This document shows, piece after piece, positions 16,645-27,085 of a DNA stretch of 64,000 nt. The position numbers and the translations under genes are program-made. Below the pieces are notes generated by a model, which was not told the origin of the DNA, did not search any database, and saw only the letters and a list, made by a program, of their open reading frames with translations. This DNA is from Psychrobacter arenosus. GTDB taxonomy: Bacteria > Pseudomonadota > Gammaproteobacteria > Pseudomonadales > Moraxellaceae. Within the stretch, counting starts at the first letter, position 1. Every line of letters starts with the position of its first letter. The stretch lies in NCBI RefSeq assembly GCF_904848165.1, contig NZ_LR884459.1, positions 310,001 to 374,000 of the forward strand. The letters are read 5' to 3'.

Positions 16645-17310
16645 TTATGCTCCCACATGCACAACTTCATGGACGAAAATACCCGGAGTGATAATATGTT
16701 CAGGGTCTAAAACGCCTAAATCTACTACTTCACTGACCTGAGCGATCGTATGCTTAGAGGCTGCCGCCATAATAGGACCAAAGTTGCGGGCGGCTTTGCG
16801 ATAAGTTAAGTTGCCCCAGCGGTCTCCTTGAAAGGCTTTAATCAAAGCAAAGTCCGCTTTAATCGGATACTCTAAGACGTAGTTGATACCATCAATGGTA
16901 CGAGTCTCTTTACCTTCAGCCAGTAGCGTGCCATAGGCGGTTGGCGTATAAATAGCGCCAAGACCACTGCCTCCTGCCTGCATACGAGCTGCTAGCGTCC
17001 CTTGGGGCACTACCTCGAGCTCAATCTTGCCTGCACGGTATAAGTCATCAAAAATATAGGAGTCGTGCTGACGCGGAAAAGAACAAATAATCTTGCGTAT
17101 GCAGCCTGATTTTAGTAATAGCGCCAGGCCTGTATCACCATTGCCGGCATTATTGCTAACAATCGTTAAATCCTTAGCATTGCGCTCGATTAAAGCATCG
17201 ATTAACTCTGCGGGTTGTCCTGCTAGTCCGAAACCACCTATAAGAATCGTTGCGCCATCCGTGATATGGCTCATAGCTTGAGCAGCAGATTCTGTCACTT
17301 TATTTAACAT
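16645..17310 (-). CDS. pcaI: 3-oxoadipate CoA-transferase subunit A
   Basis: The alpha subunit of the 3-oxoadipate CoA-transferase. The typical N-terminal CoA-binding segment is seen: DGATILIGGFGLAGQPAELI, then TIVSNNAGNGDTGLALLL. The start at 17308-17310 (MLNKVTESAAQAM) is chosen because AGGA lies about 8 bases upstream and it fits the family N-terminus; the frame continues upstream for 12 codons without support. It is followed at once by pcaJ and preceded by pobA with a gap of about 145 bases. Subunits A and B form the active heteromer in the cytoplasm. Confidence 0.9.
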   Translation of the reverse strand: MLNKVTESAAQAMSHITDGATILIGGFGLAGQPAELIDALIERNAKDLTIVSNNAGNGDTGLALLLKSGCIRKIICSFPRQHDSYIFDDLYRAGKIELEVVPQGTLAARMQAGGSGLGAIYTPTAYGTLLAEGKETRTIDGINYVLEYPIKADFALIKAFQGDRWGNLTYRKAARNFGPIMAAASKHTIAQVSEVVDLGVLDPEHIITPGIFVHEVVHVGA

Positions 17311-17455
17311 TGAATCATCCTGTGAAAAAGTGCTTAAACCTGCCAACCTGTCTATCTAGCCTTACGAGCCGTCTTTGTAGACAGCTCTTCATAGAGCAAA
17401 CAAATCAGCAGATTATCATTATTATTTTTAAAATAGGGCGTATTAATCCTGACCC

Positions 17456-18667
<1,212 letters not shown>

Positions 18668-18712
18668 TCAGATGTAATTTTTTAAATAACAAAGTTAAGA
18701 ATCAGAACGAAA

Positions 18713-19342
18713 TTAAAAATCAAAAAATACGGTTTCGTTATCACCTTGAAGATAAATATCAAAACGATAGCGTGGCTTGTCTTTACCTTCACCCGCTTCT
18801 TTTACCGCTAGCAAAGTATTACGGCGGGCGACTGAAGGCACAGCGTTAAAGATGGGGCAAACCTCATTGCGGGCTTGCTCATCGTCAAAGTAAGCTCTGG
18901 TTTGTAAATGCAAGTTGATACCCCTTGCAAACACAGCAATATTCACATGCGGCGCCATTAGCTTGCCGTCAAAGTCTACTGAACCAGGCTTGATGGTATG
19001 AAAATGAAAGTCTCCGTCTGTAGCGCAAGCACTGCGACCAAAGCCGCTAAACGGTTGCTTATTATCGAAATTAGCGATGTAATTGCCATGACTGTCGGCT
19101 TGCCAGATTTCAATTAAAGCATCACGTACTAGCTCGCCATTGCCATCATAGACTCGACCTACTAACTCAATATGCTCACCCTCAGCCCCTTCTTTCGCCA
19201 AGTCTTGCCAAATTTCGTCTTCTCGTGAGGCAAACCCAGCAATCTCTAAAGCCAAACCGATATGCACAAAGGGACCTGCTGTTTGCGAAGCGGTTTCGCG
19301 CAATACACCGGTGTCATCTTGTAATTTATATTGACTGTACAT
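18713..19342 (-). CDS. pcaG: Protocatechuate 3,4-dioxygenase alpha subunit
   Basis: The alpha subunit of the intradiol ring-cleaving enzyme that converts protocatechuate to 3-carboxy-cis,cis-muconate. It shows the intradiol fold pattern (LVGRVYDGNGELVRDALIEI, GRSACATDGDFHF, APHVNIAVFARGI) but lacks the full set of iron ligands, as expected for PcaG, which is structural. 209 residues is typical. It starts 3 bases after the pcaH stop, so the two subunits are made together in equal amounts, as required for the mixed oligomer. Confidence 0.93.
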   Translation of the reverse strand: MYSQYKLQDDTGVLRETASQTAGPFVHIGLALEIAGFASREDEIWQDLAKEGAEGEHIELVGRVYDGNGELVRDALIEIWQADSHGNYIANFDNKQPFSGFGRSACATDGDFHFHTIKPGSVDFDGKLMAPHVNIAVFARGINLHLQTRAYFDDEQARNEVCPIFNAVPSVARRNTLLAVKEAGEGKDKPRYRFDIYLQGDNETVFFDF

Positions 19343-19345
19343 TTC

Positions 19346-20074
19346 TCACTCCTCAAAGTAGGTTTGCAGGGCGCCACGGACGACGATGTCAAATCGATAG
19401 GCTAAGCAGTCCATAGGCTTACTCATCGCCATATCTAAGCGCGCAATCATAGTTTCTACGGCCTCAGGGTCTTTTAAGACTTGGACAATAGGGCATAGAG
19501 GAATCAACGGATCGCCTTCAAAATACATTTGCGTGATTAAGCGGGTTGAAATCGACGGTCCCATAACCGAGACGTGAATATGGGCAGGACGCCAAGTATT
19601 GATGCCATTTGGCCAAGGATAAGGGCCTGGACGTACTGTGCGAAAACGATAGCGACCATCAGCATCCGTGATACAACGGCCTACCCCACCAAAGTTAGGG
19701 TCAAGCGGAGCAAGATAGCTGTCTTTCTTATGGCGATAGCGACCGCCAGAGTTGGCTTGCCACATTTCTACTAGCGTGTTGGCTACAGGCTTGCCAAACT
19801 GATCGATGACCCGGCCATGCATGATGATGCGCTCACCGATAGGCAGACCAGCTTGCATGCCTTCTGTACGGAAATTCATCAACAAATCGTTGTCGTGTTG
19901 ACCTATTGCTAAGCCGTCGAATACAGGGCCACTACGCTCAGATGGACTAGCATTTTGAATGCTGACCAAAGCTTGATTGGGCGAACGTGTAATCGAAGTT
20001 TTATAGCCTGGTGTATACTGCGCCGGTTGCCATGCTCGATCACGCGCTAGGAAGTAAGGATACTTTTGACTCAT
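19346..20074 (-). CDS. pcaH: Protocatechuate 3,4-dioxygenase beta subunit
   Basis: The catalytic, iron(III)-bearing subunit. The two Tyr and two His ligands can be placed: Tyr in [11 protein letters not shown], Tyr in [10 protein letters not shown], and both His in [12 protein letters not shown]. The start at 20072-20074 ([13 protein letters not shown]) is preferred over a GTG five codons upstream, because that GTG overlaps the GTGGAG ribosome-binding site. 242 residues matches the family. It is the third gene of operon B after pcaF and pcaDC, with a gap of about 90 bases. Confidence 0.94.
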   Translation of the reverse strand: MSQKYPYFLARDRAWQPAQYTPGYKTSITRSPNQALVSIQNASPSERSGPVFDGLAIGQHDNDLLMNFRTEGMQAGLPIGERIIMHGRVIDQFGKPVANTLVEMWQANSGGRYRHKKDSYLAPLDPNFGGVGRCITDADGRYRFRTVRPGPYPWPNGINTWRPAHIHVSVMGPSISTRLITQMYFEGDPLIPLCPIVQVLKDPEAVETMIARLDMAMSKPMDCLAYRFDIVVRGALQTYFEE

Positions 20075-20167
20075 TTTGATTTTCTCCACTCTTATCTATA
20101 GATTTTTATAAATGATAGTTTTGATCGCTTTAGCTTTATAAGCCTGTGGTTTTATAGGACAGTAGCT

Positions 20168-21340
20168 TTACAAGATGGTAGTGCCCCAACCATTGTCTTT
20201 TGCTAAGGCAAAGGCATGGTTGGCCGCAGGGACGCCGGCATAGATTGAGACATGCATTAGTACTTGGCGTAGCTGGTCTTCATTGATGCCCAGACGCTTC
20301 GCCGTGCGTAGATGTAAGCCTAGCTCACCATCGCGGCCAAGCGCTGCCAATATTCCGGTAGTGATCATGCTGCGCTGCTGTACCGTTAAGGTAGGATCGC
20401 CCCAGAGCTCGCCCCAAGCGTTCCGCGTGATAAATTGCTGAAACGGGCTGTCTAACGTCGTGGCATTTTTGGAAGCTTTCTCAACATGAGCCGTTCCTAA
20501 AATGCGCTTTCGCTGTAGTAAGCCTTGCTCGTAGCTGATACCGGTCTGGCCCACAGTTTCGCGACCCGCTTTGGTTTGGATGTGCTCGACCAGTAACTCG
20601 GGAGTTTCAATAGAGGGCACATGACCTACTCCTGCCAATACGCTTAGGCTGGCTGTCGCAAATTCAGTTTGCAGTCCTGCTAAAGCTTCGATAGGTGTAG
20701 AGACATCGTCACCACCCGCTATCAGTGCTACCTGCTCTGTATAGCCGCCCAACTTGCCGCGATTATCAACTTCTGCTAGCAGCTCACAAAGCTTGGCGTA
20801 GCTCTCAGCATCGCTACGGGACAGTTGCACTTGCCAACCTTGTAGCACGGCAGGGTTTTGCTGAGTATAACTGGGTGAAAACCACCGCGGTACAATCGTC
20901 TCTGCCATGGCGGCCAAACCTAAACGGCGGACATTTTCAGCCCGTTCAGTCCAGCCCGCCTTAGTGCCGATGACCGCGCCCGTATTGGTCAGCCACACTT
21001 GCTCTAATCGCTGCGGTGCTATTTGGCATAAGCTTTGTCCAATAACCCCACCGATTGAGGTCCCGATAAATTGAAAACTCTCTACTGCTAAAGTATCCGC
21101 TAAAGCTAACGCGTCACGAGCCAGTAGTTCCGCTGTTAAGGTTGCTGCTGCGGCACCACTACTGCCATGCCCTGGCAAATCCCAACGCACACAGCGGTAA
21201 TGACCATGCAATTGATCACATACAGCATCCCAAACATCACGGCTCATGCCCAAAGGGTGTGCCATAAATAACGCGGGCAAATAGGTTTCACCACTGTCTT
21301 GATAAGCTATGAGGTGAGCATCTGTCGCTAAAAAGGCCAT
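20168..21340 (-). CDS. pcaL: Fused 3-oxoadipate enol-lactonase and 4-carboxymuconolactone decarboxylase (PcaD-PcaC)
   Basis: A bifunctional enzyme for two consecutive steps. Residues 1 to about 255 form an alpha/beta hydrolase (PcaD): [10 protein letters not shown], nucleophile Ser95 in GTSIGG, and the histidine in GVGHVPSIE. From about residue 265 a carboxymuconolactone decarboxylase domain follows ([19 protein letters not shown], then the His-containing [14 protein letters not shown] and [15 protein letters not shown]). Such fusions are known as PcaL in some bacteria. The ATG at 21338-21340 has AGGAG upstream and fits the hydrolase start; the frame is open 22 codons further. It starts 2 bases after the pcaF stop, so it is tightly coupled to the thiolase gene. 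Confidence 0.9.
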   Translation of the reverse strand: MAFLATDAHLIAYQDSGETYLPALFMAHPLGMSRDVWDAVCDQLHGHYRCVRWDLPGHGSSGAAAATLTAELLARDALALADTLAVESFQFIGTSIGGVIGQSLCQIAPQRLEQVWLTNTGAVIGTKAGWTERAENVRRLGLAAMAETIVPRWFSPSYTQQNPAVLQGWQVQLSRSDAESYAKLCELLAEVDNRGKLGGYTEQVALIAGGDDVSTPIEALAGLQTEFATASLSVLAGVGHVPSIETPELLVEHIQTKAGRETVGQTGISYEQGLLQRKRILGTAHVEKASKNATTLDSPFQQFITRNAWGELWGDPTLTVQQRSMITTGILAALGRDGELGLHLRTAKRLGINEDQLRQVLMHVSIYAGVPAANHAFALAKDNGWGTTIL

Positions 21341-21342
21341 GG

Positions 21343-22551
21343 TTATTCTCCTGCTCGTGAAATGACTAGGGCAATACCCTGCCCGACGCCAATGCACATA
21401 GTGCAAAGCGCTTTGTCTTTATTGGTATGGTGTAATTCATGGATAGCGGAGATTAGAATGCGAGCCCCTGAGGCACCGAGGGGATGGCCTAGGGCAATGG
21501 CACCGCCTCTAGGATTGATACGCTCATCACGATCTTCTAATCCTAACTCACGAGAACAAGCGAGGGCTTGCGCTGCGAAAGCTTCGTTAAGCTCTATAAC
21601 GTCAATGTCATCCAAGCTGAGGTTTAAGCGTTTTAAAAGTTTTTGAGTGGCGGGAACAGGGCCAATACCCATGATGGTTGGTAGCACGCCAGCGGTGGCC
21701 ATACCTTCAATTTTAGCGACTGGAGTTAGCCCGTATTTTTTTACGGCGGCCTCACTAGCGACCAACATAGCGGCCGCACCATCGTTAATGCCTGAAGCGT
21801 TACCAGCGGTAATCGTGCCGTTTTCATAGATTGGGCGTAATTTGCTTAATGCCGCCATGTCGGTATTGGGGCGTGGGTGCTCGTCTGTATCGACGATGAG
21901 GAGGTCTTGTTTGCGTCTTTCGATAGTGATGGGGGTAATCTCGGCAGGCAAGCGGCCATCATCTTGCGCCTGCGCGGCTTTTTGTTGCGACCAGACGGCA
22001 AAAGCATCTTGATCTTCGCGCGAGATATTATATTTGTCAGCTAGGTTTTCCGCTGTGCGTGGCATTGCTTCCGTGCCATATAGCTCATCAAGCTTTTTAT
22101 TAATGAAGCGCCAGCCCATGGTGGTGTCTTGTAGCTTTTGGCTGCGGTCATAAGCTTTTTCTGGCTTGCCCATCACGAACGGAGCACGCGTCATTGATTC
22201 AACGCCACCCGCTAATGCCAACTCTATCTCTCCGCTAGCAATCGCCCGGTAAGCCGTACCGACAGCGTCTAAACCTGAGCCGCATAGACGGTTGATCGTA
22301 GTAGCTGGCACTTGCTCTGTTAGCCCTGATAGCAAGCTGCTCATGCGAGCGACATTGCGGTTATCCTCACCACTTTGATTGGCGCAGCCCATAAACACGT
22401 CATCGATCGCGCTATGATCAAACTCGGGGGCATCGGCCAATACTGCCTTAATCACTTGAGCTAGCAAGTCATCTGGACGGATATCTGCTAATGCACCACC
22501 GTAACGACCGACGGCTGAACGTTTTGGATGACATATATAAACTGCTGTCAT
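21343..22551 (-). CDS. pcaF: 3-oxoadipyl-CoA thiolase
   Basis: The last pathway step, giving acetyl-CoA and succinyl-CoA. The nucleophilic Cys90 lies in [13 protein letters not shown], with the C-terminal thiolase motifs [17 protein letters not shown] and [14 protein letters not shown], the last holding the second Cys. 402 residues is normal. It is the first gene of operon B, preceded by the promoter/operator at 22619-22684. A generic acetyl-CoA acetyltransferase is possible from sequence alone, but the context is decisive. Confidence 0.93.
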   Translation of the reverse strand: MTAVYICHPKRSAVGRYGGALADIRPDDLLAQVIKAVLADAPEFDHSAIDDVFMGCANQSGEDNRNVARMSSLLSGLTEQVPATTINRLCGSGLDAVGTAYRAIASGEIELALAGGVESMTRAPFVMGKPEKAYDRSQKLQDTTMGWRFINKKLDELYGTEAMPRTAENLADKYNISREDQDAFAVWSQQKAAQAQDDGRLPAEITPITIERRKQDLLIVDTDEHPRPNTDMAALSKLRPIYENGTITAGNASGINDGAAAMLVASEAAVKKYGLTPVAKIEGMATAGVLPTIMGIGPVPATQKLLKRLNLSLDDIDVIELNEAFAAQALACSRELGLEDRDERINPRGGAIALGHPLGASGARILISAIHELHHTNKDKALCTMCIGVGQGIALVISRAGE

Positions 22552-22618
22552 TTCTCTCTCCCTAGAGCTGCTATCAATACCATTTGAATGACGACTAATA
22601 TTAGTTATATAAGAAACT

Positions 22619-22684
22619 TTGTTCTATATAAGAATTATTGTTCGTATTGTGAATTAATTTATACTTTTTTTAGTCTTATGTCAA
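22619..22684 (-). promoter_or_regulatory. Promoter and tandem operator of operon B (pcaF)
   Basis: On the minus strand TTGACA (22679-22684) is a consensus -35 box; TATAAA (22658-22663, 15-base spacer) or TAAATT (22656-22661, 17 bases) can serve as -10. Overlapping and following it are two imperfect palindromes that read GTTC-N7-GAAT on the plus strand, in 22619-22635 and 22638-22655. The same module occurs upstream of operon A with identical spacing. The pattern resembles operators of PcaU/PcaR-type IclR regulators, and such a regulator is encoded at 28475. Confidence 0.75.
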
Positions 22685-22709
22685 TATAATTGGCTACTTT
22701 TTTGCAAAT

Positions 22710-22740
22710 AAAAAAACCTACGGAATACCGTAGGTTATTT
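22710..22740 (-). terminator. Rho-independent terminator after operon A
   Basis: A 9-bp perfect stem AACCTACGG / CCGTAGGTT has an AATA loop; on the minus strand it is followed by a run of T residues. It lies about 115 bases after the stop of the class II aldolase gene and just upstream of the operon B promoter, so it separates the two operons. Confidence 0.85.
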
Positions 22741-22851
22741 ATTTCACAGAAAATATCTATAAGGATGTGGGGGTAAATGCACTAGGGTCATAGCACTCCT
22801 ACCTATCACATTACCCAACACTCATTTTGCCTTAACACTCTACTGGCAATA

Positions 22852-23631
22852 CTATCTAATCCAATTGGGGTCAATGCGGTTCATTAGACGATAGTAAGCG
22901 GGCCATTCAGGCAGTCTAACTTGAGCACCTGCTTGCGCATCGCCGCCTTCAAACTGCTCTCTCGTCTTACACATCGCCTCGTCACTGGCTTGCAGTAACT
23001 TACCACCAGACGCCATAGCCTTGAGCTGCACTTGACACCCTTGGATCATTTGGTACATGCGCATAAATGCCCACGCTACATCGGGGCCTGTGGTAATGAC
23101 GCCGTGGTTATTCAGCATCAGCGTATGGTTCTTTTCTCCGATTGAGCGTACCAGCCTTTCCTGCTCCGTGGCATCCAACACAATTCCTTCAAAGGGATGG
23201 TAACCGATACGATCATGGAACATATAAGCTTCTTGGAATAACGGGATAAACCCACACTCTAAAGCGCTCACTGCCTGCACATCCGTACTGTGCGTATGCA
23301 TCACACAATGGATGTCAGGACGCCCTTTATGCAGGGCGGTATGAATCACGTTGCCAGCTGCGTTAATCGGATATGGGGAATCATCGAGTTTATTGCCCTC
23401 AAAGTCTATTTTGACTAGGTTTGAAGGGGTAATTTCACTGTAGAGCAGCCCAAAGGCATTAATCAACAAATGATCTGTGCCGGGAATTCGATATGAAATA
23501 TGGTTATAAACTTGAGTAGTCCACCCGTAGTAATCTACCATTCGATAGCATAATGCCAGCTCTATCCTAGCCTGCCATTCTACATCGCTGTAGCCGGCAG
23601 GGGTCGTTATGGTGTCAAAAATATCTTTCAT
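22852..23631 (-). CDS. Class II aldolase/adducin family protein
   Basis: A metal-dependent enzyme of the FucA/adducin fold. The zinc-binding His pair is in CVMHTHSTDVQAV, a catalytic acid in SRIS-type positions is replaced by the segment FQEAYMFHDRIGYHPFEG, and the last His is in LMLNNHGVITTGPD. 259 residues is in the family range. Members cleave sugar phosphates, but some, such as 3,4-dihydroxyphthalate decarboxylase, decarboxylate aromatic acids to protocatechuate. Position at the end of operon A, sharing an operator with the pca genes, makes an aromatic or side-chain substrate plausible. It starts about 12 bases after the dioxygenase gene. The exact reaction is unknown. Confidence 0.75.
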   Translation of the reverse strand: MKDIFDTITTPAGYSDVEWQARIELALCYRMVDYYGWTTQVYNHISYRIPGTDHLLINAFGLLYSEITPSNLVKIDFEGNKLDDSPYPINAAGNVIHTALHKGRPDIHCVMHTHSTDVQAVSALECGFIPLFQEAYMFHDRIGYHPFEGIVLDATEQERLVRSIGEKNHTLMLNNHGVITTGPDVAWAFMRMYQMIQGCQVQLKAMASGGKLLQASDEAMCKTREQFEGGDAQAGAQVRLPEWPAYYRLMNRIDPNWIR

Positions 23632-23643
23632 TACAGCTTCCTT

Positions 23644-24564
23644 TTATTCTGGTCTTTCGCCCATCACTACCGCACGATACATCTCTCTTCTATAGCCATC
23701 ATAATCATTGAAGGCCTGATGTAAGCAGATGCGGTTGTCCCACATAATCACGGTATTGTTATGCCATTTAAGACGACAGACAAAAGACTCTTGGGTAGCA
23801 AAATTGGCTAAAAAATCCAGTAATGGGCGTGATTCTTCTTCAGTCATACCCTCTATGCCGCAAGCATAAGTCTTATCAACATATAGCGACTTTTCACCTG
23901 TAACAGGGTGCGTTCTTACTAAAGGATGATACGACCCTTCAATCATTTTTTGCGTATCAACATCCAGCTCAAGACTGCCCAATTCACCAGATTTTCTCGG
24001 GGTCTTTGATTGTTTTTCAGCTTGCATAGACGCTACCACATGCTTGGCACTCATCCATACTTTTAGCGGGTCGATCATCTCTTTCATAGCGGGGCTTAAG
24101 CCTTTATAAGCCAGTGCTGAGTTGGCAAATAAAGTATCACCGCCATACGGAGGCATATCTTTACCATAGTTGATAGCAATCGACGGTGGGCACTCTAAGA
24201 AAGCAGAATCAGTATGCCAACCACTGCCGAAGACCATTTTGGTTTCTAAAGTCGCTTCTTTAATGACCGGCTGAATATTTTCGTGACCTTCAACTCCTTT
24301 GGTATAAGCGTCGGTTCCGAACTCACCAAATCTAAGGGTGATATTTTCATGATCGGTAAAAGAGATGTCTTGGTCTCTAAAAAAGATAAGCTTATGACGG
24401 TATAAGGCATCTTCGATTTCACTAAAAGCCTCATCACTAACTTGACTTAGATCTACGCCGCGAATTTCTGCGCCCATGGCTGCAGCCAATGGTACCGCCG
24501 TAATGTGCTGGTAGTCTCTTGGGCTATTGTCAAAAAGTCCGGTTGGGTGGGTGATACTTTTCAT
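23644..24564 (-). CDS. TauD/TfdA-family iron(II)/2-oxoglutarate dioxygenase
   Basis: A non-heme iron oxygenase. The H-x-D ligands are His117 and Asp119 in GSGWHTDSAFLECPP, the distal His is His282 in RICLHQAFNDYDG, and the 2-oxoglutarate-binding Arg is 292 or 293. Length and the N-terminal pattern AAMGAEIRGVDLS match TauD/TfdA enzymes that hydroxylate sulfonates, aryloxyalkanoates and similar acids, releasing sulfite or a phenol. It lies between the dctP genes and the aldolase gene, so an aryl ether or substituted aromatic acid imported by TRAP and channelled to protocatechuate is attractive. A taurine role is less likely without sulfonate genes. The substrate is unproven. Confidence 0.8.
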   Translation of the reverse strand: MKSITHPTGLFDNSPRDYQHITAVPLAAAMGAEIRGVDLSQVSDEAFSEIEDALYRHKLIFFRDQDISFTDHENITLRFGEFGTDAYTKGVEGHENIQPVIKEATLETKMVFGSGWHTDSAFLECPPSIAINYGKDMPPYGGDTLFANSALAYKGLSPAMKEMIDPLKVWMSAKHVVASMQAEKQSKTPRKSGELGSLELDVDTQKMIEGSYHPLVRTHPVTGEKSLYVDKTYACGIEGMTEEESRPLLDFLANFATQESFVCRLKWHNNTVIMWDNRICLHQAFNDYDGYRREMYRAVVMGERPE

Positions 24565-24711
24565 AATTTTATTCCATTAAAATTTATTAGAAATGATTTA
24601 AGTATTAAATGCTCGGTCAGCTAAAAATACTTACCATAAATATGAGTTTAAAATTCCAAGTTAACCGTGTAACTTGCCTTGCTTAATATTGCTATAGTCA
24701 CCTCCGAGCTG

Positions 24712-25764
24712 CTAAGTTTTGCAAGCTGCGCTAGCGAGTTTTACTTTTTCGTAGACCCCATCTGCATCTAAACCTAAAGATTTCACATCATTCAGGTACT
24801 TTTGCGTCCCTTCTAACAACGGGCCTTTCCAGTCAGGATCGTTTAACGGATCAGGGATATCAATCATAGTGTGACCCGCAGCGCGCGCCTCATCCATATA
24901 CTTTTTATCTTCTTTGTCGGTGACCTTACCGACCAAGTCTGCCATGACCTTTCCTGAGTTATCATCTAAAACTTTTTTCAGGTTATCCGGCAGACTTTCA
25001 TACTTGTCTTTATTCATGGTCACCAGTAAGGCTGAGTTGTAGAACGGAATGTTGGTATGGGCTGTGGTCAGCTCGGGCAATCTGAAATCCCCTGTAGGCT
25101 GCCACGGAAAACTGAGGCCATCGATAACGCCGCGTTGTAAGGAGGTATATAAGTCATTGGCAGGTAGACCAACCGGCGTACCACCAGTAGCTTCAATGAT
25201 ATCGCCTGCAATGGCTGATGGACGGCGAATACGCAGCCCTTTCATATCAGAGGGCACACGGATAGGTTTGTCTACGGTATGAATCGCTGCGGGGCCTGCG
25301 CCCATTAGGAAGAGTAAATGCGTGTCTTCATATTCGCTGGCAATAGTGCCGTCGTCATAAAGAGTCTGTAGCATACAGCCCATTTGCACGGCTGAGTTGG
25401 AAAGACCAGGCAGTTCGGCGATTTGCGTTAATGGAAAGCGCCCAGCGGTATAGCCATGAGCTTGCGAGCCTATATCAATAATACCTTTGGCAGCAGAGTC
25501 GTACATGGCATCAGGCTTACTTAACGTCGCTGAGGGATAAATCTCAACTTTTAGCTGTCCACCAGAGTCCGCCTCAACTTTTTCTGCCCAAGGCTCAAAG
25601 ACTTCCACATGCATGGCAGAGCTAGCTGGCCAAAAATGTGAAAATCTTAACACCGTAGCGCCAGAGTCGGATCCTTGTTCTGTTGCTTGTCCAGTACATC
25701 CTGTAATACCCAATGCTAATGCCGTAAGCATAGCAATACCTTTGAGCTTGAAGTTCCCTTTCAT
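24712..25764 (-). CDS. TRAP transporter solute-binding lipoprotein, DctP family (paralogue 1)
   Basis: A periplasmic binding protein for a TRAP transporter. The lipoprotein signal ends in the lipobox LGITGC, so Cys23 should be lipidated and the protein membrane-tethered. DctP features follow: TVLRFSHFWPASSAMHVEVF, then MKGLRIRRPSAIAGDIIEAT, where the Arg pair is the usual carboxylate-binding site, and GVIDGLSFPW. It is closely similar throughout to the next gene upstream and appears to be a tandem duplicate. The permease pair dctQM is 9 kb away in operon B under a matching operator, so the two binding proteins may serve one permease with different substrates. Confidence 0.9.
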   Translation of the reverse strand: MKGNFKLKGIAMLTALALGITGCTGQATEQGSDSGATVLRFSHFWPASSAMHVEVFEPWAEKVEADSGGQLKVEIYPSATLSKPDAMYDSAAKGIIDIGSQAHGYTAGRFPLTQIAELPGLSNSAVQMGCMLQTLYDDGTIASEYEDTHLLFLMGAGPAAIHTVDKPIRVPSDMKGLRIRRPSAIAGDIIEATGGTPVGLPANDLYTSLQRGVIDGLSFPWQPTGDFRLPELTTAHTNIPFYNSALLVTMNKDKYESLPDNLKKVLDDNSGKVMADLVGKVTDKEDKKYMDEARAAGHTMIDIPDPLNDPDWKGPLLEGTQKYLNDVKSLGLDADGVYEKVKLASAACKT

Positions 25765-25814
25765 CTCTATATCTTCCTTTTTGATAAATACTTAATTGTC
25801 CTACTGAGGGCTTG

Positions 25815-26864
25815 TTAAGACTTACAAGCCGCACTAGCCTCTTTAGCTTTTTGATAGACGGTGTCCGCATCTAGTCCTAAGGCGCTAATGTCTTGCAAAT
25901 ACTTTTTGGTTCCTGCCTCTAAAGGCCCTTTCCATAGCGGATCATTTAAAGGATCAGGGATATCTATCATGACATCGCCTTGGGCCTTCGCTTCTGCCAT
26001 AAACTTATCATCCTCTTCATCAAACACCTTGCCCGCAAGCGCTGCCATCATTTGACCTGAATTGTCATCAATGACTTGTTTTAAATCTTGGGGTAAGTTG
26101 TCGTATTTGCCTTTGTTCATAGTGACAACAATGGCAGAGCTATAAAAAGGAATGTTGGTGTGGGTATTGGCCAGCTCGGTGAGCTTAAAGGAGCCCATCG
26201 CGTCCCACGGTAGGCTTAACCCGTCTAGCACACCCCGTTGTAGCGACGTGTAGACATCAGTGACAGGCAAACCGACGGGCGTGCCACCAGCGGCTTCGAT
26301 AATATCGCCAGCGATAGCCGAAGGACGACGAATACGTTGACCTTTCAAATCATTTGGCTCATTGATGGGCTTATCTACGGTATGAATGCCGCCAGGGCCG
26401 GTACCCATCATGAACAATAGATGCGTGTCTTCATACTCGCTGGCAATGACGCCATCATCGTATAAAGTTTGCAGCATGCAGTTCATTTGGGTCGCGGAGT
26501 TGGATAGACCAGGCAGCTCGGTGATTTGAGTCAATGGGAAACGGCCATTGGTATAGCCTTGGAGTTGTGAGCCGATATCGACGGTACCCTTAGCGGTAGC
26601 TTCATAAGCTGCATCTGCTTTAGCTAAGGTAGCTGAGGGAAAGATTTCAACTTTTAATCTACCGCCGGACTCTTCTTCGATTTTTTTGGCCCAAGGAGCG
26701 AAGACTTTCGTATGCGTAGCTGAAGTCGCTGGCCAAAAATGGGCAAAACGTAAGGTGGTGGCTTCTTGCGTGTCTACAGCAGCACTATCCTTTGATTGCG
26801 AGCAACCCGCCATGCCTATTAGCGCAGCCAGTGCAATGCTATATGAGAGGGTCTTCTTCATCAT
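25815..26864 (-). CDS. TRAP transporter solute-binding lipoprotein, DctP family (paralogue 2)
   Basis: The first gene of operon A and the twin of the gene just downstream. The lipobox is GMAGC, followed by TTLRFAHFWPATSATHTKVF, the Arg-containing binding segment LKGQRIRRPSAIAGDIIEAA and GVLDGLSLPW. The shared ends (DADTVYQKAKEASAACKS against DADGVYEKVKLASAACKT) show a recent duplication. Two adjacent ATG codons start the frame; AAAGGA lies upstream of both. The operator at 26951-27057 precedes it. It probably captures an aromatic acid for the DctQM permease; the difference in substrate between the paralogues cannot be read from the sequence. Confidence 0.9.
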   Translation of the reverse strand: MMKKTLSYSIALAALIGMAGCSQSKDSAAVDTQEATTLRFAHFWPATSATHTKVFAPWAKKIEEESGGRLKVEIFPSATLAKADAAYEATAKGTVDIGSQLQGYTNGRFPLTQITELPGLSNSATQMNCMLQTLYDDGVIASEYEDTHLLFMMGTGPGGIHTVDKPINEPNDLKGQRIRRPSAIAGDIIEAAGGTPVGLPVTDVYTSLQRGVLDGLSLPWDAMGSFKLTELANTHTNIPFYSSAIVVTMNKGKYDNLPQDLKQVIDDNSGQMMAALAGKVFDEEDDKFMAEAKAQGDVMIDIPDPLNDPLWKGPLEAGTKKYLQDISALGLDADTVYQKAKEASAACKS

Positions 26865-26950
26865 AAATTCCTTTTTCTGATGCTTAAAACTAACTTTAAT
26901 CCAAGGAGCTCATCTAAGATTAGCTCCCTATATTTTGCGCTAAGGAAAAG

Positions 26951-27057
26951 ATTGCAAAACGAACAACTCAAGCTTGGCTAATAGGTTTAATTTGTTCTCT
27001 ATTAGAATAGTTGTTCGTATAGTGAATTAAAGTACCTCTTTTTTAGCTTGCTGTCAA
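26951..27057 (-). promoter_or_regulatory. Promoter and operators of operon A (dctP)
   Basis: On the minus strand TTGACA (27052-27057) and TACTTT (27029-27034) with a 17-base spacer form a sigma70-type promoter. Two GTTC-N7-GAAT boxes lie at 26992-27008 and 27011-27028, at exactly the same distance from the -35 box as in the pcaF promoter (shift 4373 bases). The 39-base core differs from that copy at about five positions. A third, partial box is seen in reverse at 26951-26966 (reads TTGTTCGTTTTGCAAT on the minus strand), between promoter and gene. Confidence 0.75.
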
Positions 27058-27085
27058 TCCAGTTATGCGATTTATCTTGCTGAAA

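Noticed and set aside
22710..22740. Possible extra operator palindrome upstream of pcaF
   Set aside because: The perfect stem with a four-base loop and T-run is better explained as the terminator of operon A, and it lies upstream of the -35 box.
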